Origin: Massilia eburnea
GTDB lineage: Bacteria; Pseudomonadota; Gammaproteobacteria; Burkholderiales; Burkholderiaceae_D
Assembly (NCBI RefSeq): GCF_009720745.1
Contig: NZ_WNKX01000035.1
Location: 1 to 45,027, forward strand
Length of the DNA stretch: 45,027 nucleotides
Direction of reading: 5' to 3'
Numbering within the stretch: position 1 is the stretch's first letter; each line of letters starts with the position of its first letter. Of this stretch, positions 39,191 through 45,027 are shown one piece after another. Both the position numbers and the translations under genes were made by a program. Under the pieces are notes generated by a model that saw only the letters and a program-made list of their open reading frames with translations, had not been told where the DNA came from and ran no database searches.

Positions 39191-40195
39191 TTAAACCACT
39201 TGCAGCACCAGCTTGCCCTGGTTGGCGCCTGTGAACAGCTTGCCAAAAGTCTCGGGGAAGGTGTCCAGGCCTTGCACCACGTGCTCGCGGGTTTTCAGCT
39301 TGCCGGACTGGATCCAGCCGCCCATGGTGCCGATGGCTTCCATGGCGCGGTGATAGTAGTCGCTTACCATCACGCCGCGCATGGTGGCGCGCTTGACCAG
39401 CAGTTGCAGGTAGTTCGCCGGGCCGGCCACTGCTTGCGTGTTGTTGTACTGCGAGATCGCGCCGCAAATGACGACCCGGGCGCCGTGCGCCAGGTTGGCC
39501 AGTGCTGCATCGAGGGTCGTTCCGCCGACGTTATCAAAGAAGACATCGATGCCTTTTGGCGCATGCTGGCGCAATGCGGCCGCCACGTCTTCGGATTTGT
39601 AGTCGATGGCGGCATCAAAGCCCAGTTCCTCGACCAGGTAGCGCACCTTGTCCGCACCGCCGGCGATACCGACCACGCGTGCGCCTTTGAGTTTGGCGAT
39701 CTGGCCCACGAGGGCGCCCACCGCACCGGCCGCGCCGGAGACCACCACCGTGTCGCCCTCTTTCGGCTGGCCCACGTCCAGCAGCCCGAAATAGGCTGTC
39801 AGGCCGGGCATCCCGAGTGCGCCGAGGAACAGCGGCAGCGGTGCCAGTTTCGGGTCGACCTTGTTTAATCCCGCGCCGTTATGGATAGCGAATTCCTGTA
39901 CGCCCAGCAGGCCGGTGACGTGATCGCCAACAGCAAAGCCGGGGTTGCGCGATTCGCTCACGCGGCCCACGGCGATGGCGCGCATCACTTCGCCCAGCGC
40001 TACCGGAGGCATGTACGACTCAGTGGAGGCATTCATCCAGCCGCGCATGGCCGGGTCGAGGGAGATGTGGGAAATCTGGATCAGGATTTCGCCGTCTTGC
40101 AGCGCGCGCAGCGGCACGGTAGCGAATTCGAAATCGGTGCGCTGGACGGCGCCTTCTGGACGGTGGGCAAGCAGGAACTGGCGGTTGCTGGTCAT
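39191..40195 (-). CDS. NADP-dependent medium-chain oxidoreductase (CurA / leukotriene B4 dehydrogenase-like)
   Basis: A 334-residue zinc-independent MDR-family enol/alkenal reductase. The N-terminal domain has LDPAMRGWMNASTESYMPP, typical of the prostaglandin/curcumin reductase group. The nucleotide-binding loop is VVSGAAGAVGALVGQIAKLKG, followed by YKSEDVAAALRQ and FFDNVGGTTLDAAL. It probably reduces the C=C bond of alpha,beta-unsaturated carbonyls with NADPH. It is divergent from a LysR-type regulator with 102 bases between the starts, and a 9-bp inverted repeat in this gap is a likely operator. Confidence 0.93.
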   Translation of the reverse strand: MTSNRQFLLAHRPEGAVQRTDFEFATVPLRALQDGEILIQISHISLDPAMRGWMNASTESYMPPVALGEVMRAIAVGRVSESRNPGFAVGDHVTGLLGVQEFAIHNGAGLNKVDPKLAPLPLFLGALGMPGLTAYFGLLDVGQPKEGDTVVVSGAAGAVGALVGQIAKLKGARVVGIAGGADKVRYLVEELGFDAAIDYKSEDVAAALRQHAPKGIDVFFDNVGGTTLDAALANLAHGARVVICGAISQYNNTQAVAGPANYLQLLVKRATMRGVMVSDYYHRAMEAIGTMGGWIQSGKLKTREHVVQGLDTFPETFGKLFTGANQGKLVLQVV

Positions 40196-40256
40196 GATGC
40201 GTTACTCCTTGGATGATTGAATGACGCCAGTGTACGGGGGCTTTCGATGCTTGATA

Positions 40257-40286
40257 AGTCAACAAATAGGCATTACATTGTTGACT
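40257..40286. promoter_or_regulatory. Candidate LysR-type operator in the divergent promoter region
   Basis: AGTCAACAA (40257-40265) and TTGTTGACT (40278-40286) are perfect complements with a 12-base centre. The repeat ends 11 bases before the LysR start at 40298, a typical place for autoregulation and control of the divergent oxidoreductase gene. Confidence 0.55.
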
Positions 40287-40297
40287 ATGGAGGAACA

Positions 40298-41203
40298 ATG
40301 AACCCGCAACGCCTTGCTATTTTCGCTACCATCATCCAGGCCGGCAGTATCAGTGCCGCTGCGCTCAAGCTGGGCTGCGGGAAGTCGGTCGTTTCGCGCC
40401 AGCTGGCGCAACTCGAAAAGGGCCTGGGTGCGCGCTTGATCCAGCGTTCCACGCGCCAGCTTGCGCTGACGGAGGTTGGGCAGATGGTGCTGGAGGAGGC
40501 GCGCCAGATCGAGCGTTCGCTGGACAAGATCGCGCATCTCACCGACAGCTACCAGCAGCAGGTGCGCGGGCTGCTGCGCGTTTCGTGCTCGATGGCGGGA
40601 CGGCGGGTGCTGGTGCCGCTGCTGGCCGAATTCACGGCGCTGTATACACAGGTGAAGGTGTCGCTGCAGCTGGATGATGCGATGGTGGATTTGATTGCGC
40701 AGCAGATTGATGTGGCGATACGTACTTCGGCGCTGGTCGATTCGACACTGGTGGCGCGGAAGCTGGCTGAGAATCCGAGCGTGGTGTGCGCGGCGCCGTC
40801 TTACCTGGCGCGTTGCGGGACGCCGCGTACGCCGCAGGAACTGCAGCAGCATGCTTGTTTGCTGTATGCGGTGGGGGCGCGTGTCTACGATGAGTGGAAT
40901 TTTGGCGAGGCGGGCATTGTGCGGGTTGATGGGCCGTTGCAGATGAATGATGGGGGGGCGCTCGTTACGGCGGCTGTGGGTGGGGCGGGAGTGATCAAAG
41001 TGCCGTTGCCGATTGTGGCGGACGAACTGGCCAATGGGCAGTTGGTGCGGATTTTGGGGGATGTGGTACTGCCGGCGGGGGCGGCGACTTATGCGGTGTA
41101 TCCGGCGCGGGAGTTTTTGCCGTTGAAGACGGGGGCGTTTGTTGAGTTTCTTGTTGCGCGGATGTCTAAACCCGGCAAACCAGGGTCAGACCCAAGGGTC
41201 TGA
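40298..41203 (+). CDS. LysR-family transcriptional regulator with a repeat-encoded C-terminus
   Basis: A 301-residue regulator: N-terminal winged helix (residues 1-60, MNPQRLAIFATIIQAGSISA and CGKSVVSRQLAQLE) and a C-terminal periplasmic-binding-type effector domain (about 90-285). The ATG at 40298 is chosen because GGAGG lies five bases upstream and the HTH starts there; an ATG at 40217 would add 27 untypical residues. The last eleven residues (KPGKPGSDPRV) are translated from the inverted repeat at 41168, which begins exactly on a codon boundary. The second half of the gene is G-rich, with a G7 tract at 40952-40958. Confidence 0.92.
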   Translation: MNPQRLAIFATIIQAGSISAAALKLGCGKSVVSRQLAQLEKGLGARLIQRSTRQLALTEVGQMVLEEARQIERSLDKIAHLTDSYQQQVRGLLRVSCSMAGRRVLVPLLAEFTALYTQVKVSLQLDDAMVDLIAQQIDVAIRTSALVDSTLVARKLAENPSVVCAAPSYLARCGTPRTPQELQQHACLLYAVGARVYDEWNFGEAGIVRVDGPLQMNDGGALVTAAVGGAGVIKVPLPIVADELANGQLVRILGDVVLPAGAATYAVYPAREFLPLKTGAFVEFLVARMSKPGKPGSDPRV

Positions 41204-41221
41204 CCCTGGTTTGCCGGGTTT
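41168..41221. repeat. Perfect 26-bp inverted repeat (GGGTCAGACCC family), also bidirectional terminator
   Basis: Two perfect 26-base arms, each beginning or ending with AAACCCGGCAAACC / its complement and carrying GGGTCAGACCC, are separated by only AA. It contains the stop of the LysR gene and ends three bases before the rph stop, so it can terminate both converging messages. The left arm matches the repeat at 1798 at 23 of 26 positions. The form resembles REP-like palindromes moved by RAYT transposases, but no transposase is in the window. Confidence 0.92.
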
Positions 41222-41224
41222 GAA

Positions 41225-41953
41225 TTAAAGGCCGAGAGCCTGCTTCTGCAGCTTGACCAGGTCGCGGATGCCGCCTTCGGCCAGGTCCAGCAGGCGGTTC
41301 ATGGCGGCGCGGTCGAAGGCGGCGCCTTCTGCGGTGCCCTGCACTTCAACGAATGCGCCGGCGTCGGTCATGATCACGTTCATGTCGGTGTCGCAGTCCG
41401 AATCCTCCAGGTAATCCAGGTCGAGGACCGGTACGCCCTTGTACACGCCAACCGAGATCGCGGCCACGAAATGCTTGACCGGAATCGCTTCGATCATGCC
41501 GCGCGCCTTCAGCTTGGAGAACGCATCGTAGGCCGCCACCATGGCGCCGGTGATCGACGCGGTGCGGGTGCCGCCATCCGCCTGGATCACGTCGCAGTCC
41601 AGCTGCAAGGTGCGTTCGCCGAACGCTTCCAGGTCGAACGCTGCGCGCAGCGAGCGGCCAATCAGGCGCTGGATCTCTTGTGTGCGGCCGCTTTGCTTGC
41701 CCTTGGCCGCTTCGCGGTCCATGCGCGAATGCGTGGAGCGCGGCAGCATGCCGTATTCCGCCGTCATCCAGCCCTGGCCTTTGCCCTTCAGGAAACCTGG
41801 CACGCGCTCTTCGATGCTGGCGGTGCAAATCACCTTGGTGTCGCCGCACTCGATCAGCACAGAGCCTTCCGCGTGCTTGGTGTAGTCGCGGGTGATGCGG
41901 ATATTGCGCAGCGCATCGACGGCGCGGCCACTCGGGCGGGTAACAGTGCTCAT
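41225..41953 (-). CDS. rph: Ribonuclease PH
   Basis: Phosphorolytic 3'-5' exoribonuclease that trims tRNA 3' ends. The 242 residues are normal. Family motifs are RPSGRAVDALRNIRITRDYT at the N-terminus, GQGWMTAEYGMLPRSTHSR, the phosphate and substrate segment GRTQEIQRLIGRSLRAAFD, CDVIQADGGTRTASITGA and VDLNVI-like DTDMNVIMTDAG near the catalytic acid. The start at 41953 fits the family; an earlier ATG would overlap the phosphatase gene. It follows the PP2C gene after one base. Confidence 0.96.
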   Translation of the reverse strand: MSTVTRPSGRAVDALRNIRITRDYTKHAEGSVLIECGDTKVICTASIEERVPGFLKGKGQGWMTAEYGMLPRSTHSRMDREAAKGKQSGRTQEIQRLIGRSLRAAFDLEAFGERTLQLDCDVIQADGGTRTASITGAMVAAYDAFSKLKARGMIEAIPVKHFVAAISVGVYKGVPVLDLDYLEDSDCDTDMNVIMTDAGAFVEVQGTAEGAAFDRAAMNRLLDLAEGGIRDLVKLQKQALGL

Positions 41954-41954
41954 T

Positions 41955-42890
41955 TCAATCCTTGAGTAATTGGGAAGATTTTTCGATGGCGCCGCGGATT
42001 TCCTCGATCGCCTTTTCAATTTCGTCGTCGTCGAACACGTCGACTTCGGTCTTGGCGCCGTGGATGGTGGTGCTCACCACGTCGTCCGGCAGCTGCTCGG
42101 TCGAGATCACGGTGGAGCCGCCGTGCGTGGTCGGCACGGCATCGGACACCAGCGCGCCCTGCCACATGATGGCCAGCGCGGTGATGTTGTCGCTCGTGTC
42201 GCCGGCGCGGCGCAGCGCGGTCGCCAGCATATCCGGCACCGCACGCACGACAGTTTGCGTGGTCAGCATCTGCACCAGTTCTTCGTCGGTGCACATCGAC
42301 CACAGGCCGTCCGAGCACAGCATCAGCGTATCGCCCGGCAGCAGGTTGGCGCGGCCGGAAATCTCGACGCGCGGCGTGCTGCCCGCGCCAACGCAGGCAT
42401 ACAGCTTGTTGCGGTCCGGGTGCGTATTGCGCGCCGATGCAGGGATCAGGCCCTTCTCGATCATGTTTTCCACGTGCGAGTGGTCGCGTGTACGGCCGTG
42501 AATCTGGCCATTGCGCACCCAGTACAGGCGCGAGTCGCCGCAGTGCGCCCAAACGGCCGTGTTGTGCTGCACCAGGCAGGCGACCAGGGTAGTCCGCGGC
42601 GATTCCGGCATATTGTGGGCCGCCGTGTATTTGTGGATTTCATGGTGCGCGGCCAGGATCGCCTCTTCCAGGAAGCGCTCCGCCCCCTTCACGTAAGGCG
42701 TGGCCTGCTGCTGGAACATCTGCGAAATGGTACGGGTGGCGATGGACGCGGCGATCTCGCCGCGGGCGTGGCCACCCATGCCGTCGGCCAGCACCAGCAG
42801 CAGCGCGTCGCGCGTGAAGCTGTAGCCCATGCGGTCCTGGTTGACCTTGCGGCCGCCAATGTGCGTCTCTTGGTAAACAGCGAATTGCAT
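41955..42890 (-). CDS. PP2C-family Ser/Thr protein phosphatase
   Basis: A metal-dependent phosphatase of 311 residues. The PP2C motifs appear in order: RKVNQD (14-19), LADGMGGH (metal-binding Asp36-Gly37), HCGDSRLYW, LCSDGLW and GDTSDNITAL with the last metal ligand. The C-terminal about 70 residues are acidic and outside the domain. It is cytoplasmic. It lies 12 bases downstream of a Ser/Thr kinase gene, the usual pairing in which the phosphatase reverses kinase signalling, and one base upstream of rph. Confidence 0.95.
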   Translation of the reverse strand: MQFAVYQETHIGGRKVNQDRMGYSFTRDALLLVLADGMGGHARGEIAASIATRTISQMFQQQATPYVKGAERFLEEAILAAHHEIHKYTAAHNMPESPRTTLVACLVQHNTAVWAHCGDSRLYWVRNGQIHGRTRDHSHVENMIEKGLIPASARNTHPDRNKLYACVGAGSTPRVEISGRANLLPGDTLMLCSDGLWSMCTDEELVQMLTTQTVVRAVPDMLATALRRAGDTSDNITALAIMWQGALVSDAVPTTHGGSTVISTEQLPDDVVSTTIHGAKTEVDVFDDDEIEKAIEEIRGAIEKSSQLLKD

Positions 42891-42902
42891 GGCAGGCCCT
42901 CC

Positions 42903-43895
42903 TTATTTTTGTGTGCGCGGTGCCGCATCTTTTTTGCGGCCGAATCCGAGCTTGCCTGCCAGCTTGCCCAGCTTTTCAATGGCTCCGGTGGGAGCGGGTG
43001 GCTCCGCCTTCGCAGGCGGCGTCTGAAGCATTTTCTGCAGTTCGAACAGGCTTTGCGGGCGCGCCAGCGGATCGATTTCCAGCGTCCAGCGCACCAGCTT
43101 GACCAGTTCCGGCGAATACAGGCCGTCCAGCCGCTGGAAGTGGGCCTCCATCTTGTCTTCCTTGCGGCGCTGGTCGGCCGGCTGCGGCGGCTGGCCCAGC
43201 ATGCAGGCGAACATCGAGGCGCCGATCGAATACACGTCGGTCCAAGGGCCCAGCGCCTCGGTCTTGGAGTACAGCTCCGGCGGCGCGAAGCCTGGCGTAT
43301 ACATCGGCATCAGCTTCGGGCTGTCCGAATTGACGGTCTGGCGCGCCGCACCGAAGTCCAGCAGCATGGGCGTGCCGTCCGTGCGCAAGTAGATGTTGGC
43401 CGGTTTCAGGTCCAGGTGCAGCAGCTTATTGGTATGCACTTCGCGCAAGCCTTTCAGTACTTGCGTGAAAATCTGTCGCACAAAAGCCTCACTGCAATTG
43501 CGCCCCTTGCTGCGTTGGCGCTGGATGTGGTCCTGCAGCGAATGGCCCGATTCATAGGCCATGACCATGTAGACCGTTTCGTTCGCCCGGAAGAAATTCA
43601 GCACCCTTACAACATTCGGGTGTGAAATTTTCGCAAGTGCACGGCCTTCTTCGAAAAAGCACTTCAGCCCGATACGAAAGACCGGAAGGTTCGATTTCGT
43701 AACGACAGGCACCATCTCGCCCTCTTGACGCAATGCAAGGCTGCTTGGTAAATATTCTTTTATTGCTACCGCATTACCTTCTGCGTCGTAGGCCAGGTAC
43801 ACAATACTGAACCCACCTGACGCAATTTTCTTTACAATGCGGTATCCAGCAATTTCCAGACCATCCGGTAATGGAGCGTTGTTCTGAGCTGCCAT
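42903..43895 (-). CDS. Hanks-type Ser/Thr protein kinase
   Basis: A 330-residue soluble kinase. Visible motifs: glycine loop IASGGFSIVYLA (about 24-35), VAIKEY with Lys46, the helix-C Glu83 (FFEEGRAL), catalytic loop HLDLKPANIYL (His160, Asp162, Lys164, Asn167; HLD instead of HRD), and Asp180-Phe-Gly in LLDFGAAR, then an activation segment with YTPGFAPPELYS. No membrane segment or PASTA domain follows; the tail is Pro/Lys-rich. The start at 43895 has a GAGGAAA ribosome binding site. It pairs with the PP2C gene and faces yicC. Confidence 0.94.
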   Translation of the reverse strand: MAAQNNAPLPDGLEIAGYRIVKKIASGGFSIVYLAYDAEGNAVAIKEYLPSSLALRQEGEMVPVVTKSNLPVFRIGLKCFFEEGRALAKISHPNVVRVLNFFRANETVYMVMAYESGHSLQDHIQRQRSKGRNCSEAFVRQIFTQVLKGLREVHTNKLLHLDLKPANIYLRTDGTPMLLDFGAARQTVNSDSPKLMPMYTPGFAPPELYSKTEALGPWTDVYSIGASMFACMLGQPPQPADQRRKEDKMEAHFQRLDGLYSPELVKLVRWTLEIDPLARPQSLFELQKMLQTPPAKAEPPAPTGAIEKLGKLAGKLGFGRKKDAAPRTQK

Positions 43896-43977
43896 AAGTT
43901 TCCTCGCTTCAACTAAACCGGATTGTGTGGGACAAAGCAATATATTGTAAAGACAAAGACAAAATCGGGGATATCCT

Positions 43978-44883
43978 TTGAGCATTTCCAGCATGACTGG
44001 CTACGCTGTAGCCACCAGCGAAAGCGCGGCGGGCACGCTGACAATTGAGATCAAGAGCGTCAATTCGCGCTTCCTTGACCTGCAATTCCGCATCAACGAC
44101 GACCTGCGCGCCCTCGAACCCGATTTACGTACCGCCATCATGGCCGCCATCACCCGCGGCAAGGTCGAACTGCGACTGAGCTTCGGCCGCAAGGCCGCCG
44201 CCGCCGGCACCCAGGCCCTGAATGTAACCCTGCTCAATGAGCTGGCGCGCCTGCAAGGCGAGGTCAGCCAGCATTTCCCGGCTGCGGCACCGATGAGTGT
44301 TGCTGAACTACTTCGCTGGCCGGGTGTTGTTGAGGAGGCACAAATTGGCCAGGAATCACTGCAGGCCGACGTTGCCGCCCTGATGGGAACCACCCTGGCC
44401 GCCTTCGTCCAGAGCCGCCAGCGCGAAGGCGCGGCGCTGGAAGCGATGCTGGTTTCCCGCATCGAAGCGATGGAAGGCATTGTCAAAAGAATTACCCCAC
44501 TGATTCCTCAGGTAGTTGCACAATTCCAACAAAAAGCCGTGGAACGTATGCAAGAGGCGCTCGGTTTGGCCTGCCAGGGGTCGAATACTTCGATGTCGCG
44601 CCAGGACGCGATGGAGCGTATTCGCCAGGAAGTGATCCTGTACGGCATCCGCATCGATGTGGCCGAAGAGCTGGGCCGCCTGTCGGCGCACCTGACGGAA
44701 ACCCGCCACATCCTGAAAAAAGGCGGCCAGGTCGGCAAGCGCCTGGACTTCATGATGCAGGAACTGAACCGCGAAGCGAACACCCTGGGCGCCAAAGCCT
44801 CGGTCAAAGAACTGGCCGACGCCTCGATGGAGCTCAAGCTCCTGATCGAGCAAATGCGCGAACAAGTCCAGAACCTGGAATAA
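43978..44883 (+). CDS. yicC: YicC-family endoribonuclease (stress-induced protein)
   Basis: A 301-residue protein of the YicC/YloC family, reported as endoribonucleases affecting small RNA stability. Diagnostic are the start SISSMTGYAVA, EIKSVNSRFLDLQFRI, and the C-terminal DUF1732 part (EELGRLSAHLTETRHILKKG and KRLDFMMQELNREANTLGAK). The start codon is TTG at 43978, with CGGGGA about ten bases upstream. The first ATG (43993) would remove conserved residues before SMTGYA. gmk usually follows yicC in relatives, but here an apparent insertion sequence begins. Confidence 0.94.
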   Translation: MSISSMTGYAVATSESAAGTLTIEIKSVNSRFLDLQFRINDDLRALEPDLRTAIMAAITRGKVELRLSFGRKAAAAGTQALNVTLLNELARLQGEVSQHFPAAAPMSVAELLRWPGVVEEAQIGQESLQADVAALMGTTLAAFVQSRQREGAALEAMLVSRIEAMEGIVKRITPLIPQVVAQFQQKAVERMQEALGLACQGSNTSMSRQDAMERIRQEVILYGIRIDVAEELGRLSAHLTETRHILKKGGQVGKRLDFMMQELNREANTLGAKASVKELADASMELKLLIEQMREQVQNLE

Positions 44884-44907
44884 CGAAAGTCGGGGCCGCT
44901 AAAAAAA

Positions 44908-45027
44908 GGTTCATCACGGATTGCTGTGATGTAGTCCTAAAAACAGGAAAGCGGTGAAGAAAAGTTAGACTTGTTGTGCGACCAACAAAACTCAACTTTA
45001 CCCACCGCTTTCATGCAAGATAATAAT
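44908..45027 (+). mobile_element. Probable left end of an insertion sequence (ISL3-like), cut by the window edge
   Basis: After an A7 run, the sequence GGTTCATCACGGATTGCTGT begins with a terminal-repeat-like end carrying CATCAC/GTGATG arms (44912-44917 and 44926-44931). About 100 bases later an ATG at 45013 starts MQDNN, which resembles the start of ISL3-family transposases. The DNA is much lower in GC than yicC, and gmk is not where expected. The other end and most of the transposase are outside the window, so the family is tentative. Confidence 0.42.
44947..45012 (+). promoter_or_regulatory. Long stem-loop ending at the putative transposase start codon
   Basis: Three nested perfect pairings form one hairpin: GAAAGCGGTG with CACCGCTTTC (44947-44956 and 45003-45012), AAAGTT with AACTTT (44961-44966 and 44994-44999) and TTGTTG with CAACAA (44971-44976 and 44983-44988). 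The base of the stem touches the ATG at 45013. It could block translation from read-through mRNA, as known for other insertion sequences. Confidence 0.6.

Overview
The window is high-GC, gene-dense DNA that reads as a chromosomal segment of a Burkholderiales bacterium, most likely Oxalobacteraceae (Massilia/Duganella/Pseudoduganella type). This is inferred from protein families and gene order: an argA-yggX pair, an HexR-controlled Entner-Doudoroff cluster, a pentapeptide MXKDX protein, a PA2778/PA2779 pair, and yicC facing a kinase/phosphatase/rph block. No rRNA, tRNA or CRISPR array was seen. No gene-free stretch exceeds 300 bases.

Layout. 1-2961: edge of a divergent gene, argA, yggX, a repeat that fills the intergenic space, a small lipoprotein and rpiA. 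3042-5558: four tightly packed genes, a CheY-like receiver, a CheC phosphatase, a PAS-GGDEF diguanylate cyclase and a RibD/DHFR-like reductase. 5523-9706 (minus strand): two small membrane proteins, an acyl-CoA dehydrogenase-like flavoprotein, a DUF3667 protein, an isochorismatase-fold protein and an HExxH protein. 9706-17337: central carbon cluster with edd-eda on the minus strand diverging from pgi, an SMP-30 lactonase, zwf and hexR. Two HexR-like operators lie in the divergent promoter region.

17452-19187 is a redox module: membrane cytochrome b, Tat-exported molybdopterin lipoprotein, and a secreted MXKDX repeat protein. 19277-21958 encodes an unusual 893-residue protein joining a signal anchor, a NodB polysaccharide deacetylase, a caspase-like protease with an EF-hand-like loop, and TPRs. 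It is followed by a lower-GC orphan and by a minus-strand PA2779/PA2778 envelope peptidase pair. 23937-27283 holds a small secreted protein divergent from a second PAS-GGDEF enzyme, then DUF4242, dadA and a membrane protein.

27414-28389 is tal with a clear terminator. 28461-35397 is a complete RND tripartite efflux operon with a patatin-like hydrolase coupled to its end. An MCP follows. 37334-43895 is a mostly minus-strand housekeeping block (STPK, PP2C, rph, rdgB, hemW), interrupted by a divergent LysR/oxidoreductase pair. The LysR gene ends inside a perfect 26-bp inverted repeat that belongs to the same repeat family as the one after yggX. yicC and what looks like the left end of an insertion sequence close the window.

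Most noteworthy are the deacetylase-caspase-TPR fusion, the CheY-CheC-diguanylate cyclase cassette without a kinase, the SMP-30 protein in the 6-phosphogluconolactonase position, the inverted repeat that rewrites a protein C-terminus, and several candidate leaderless starts.
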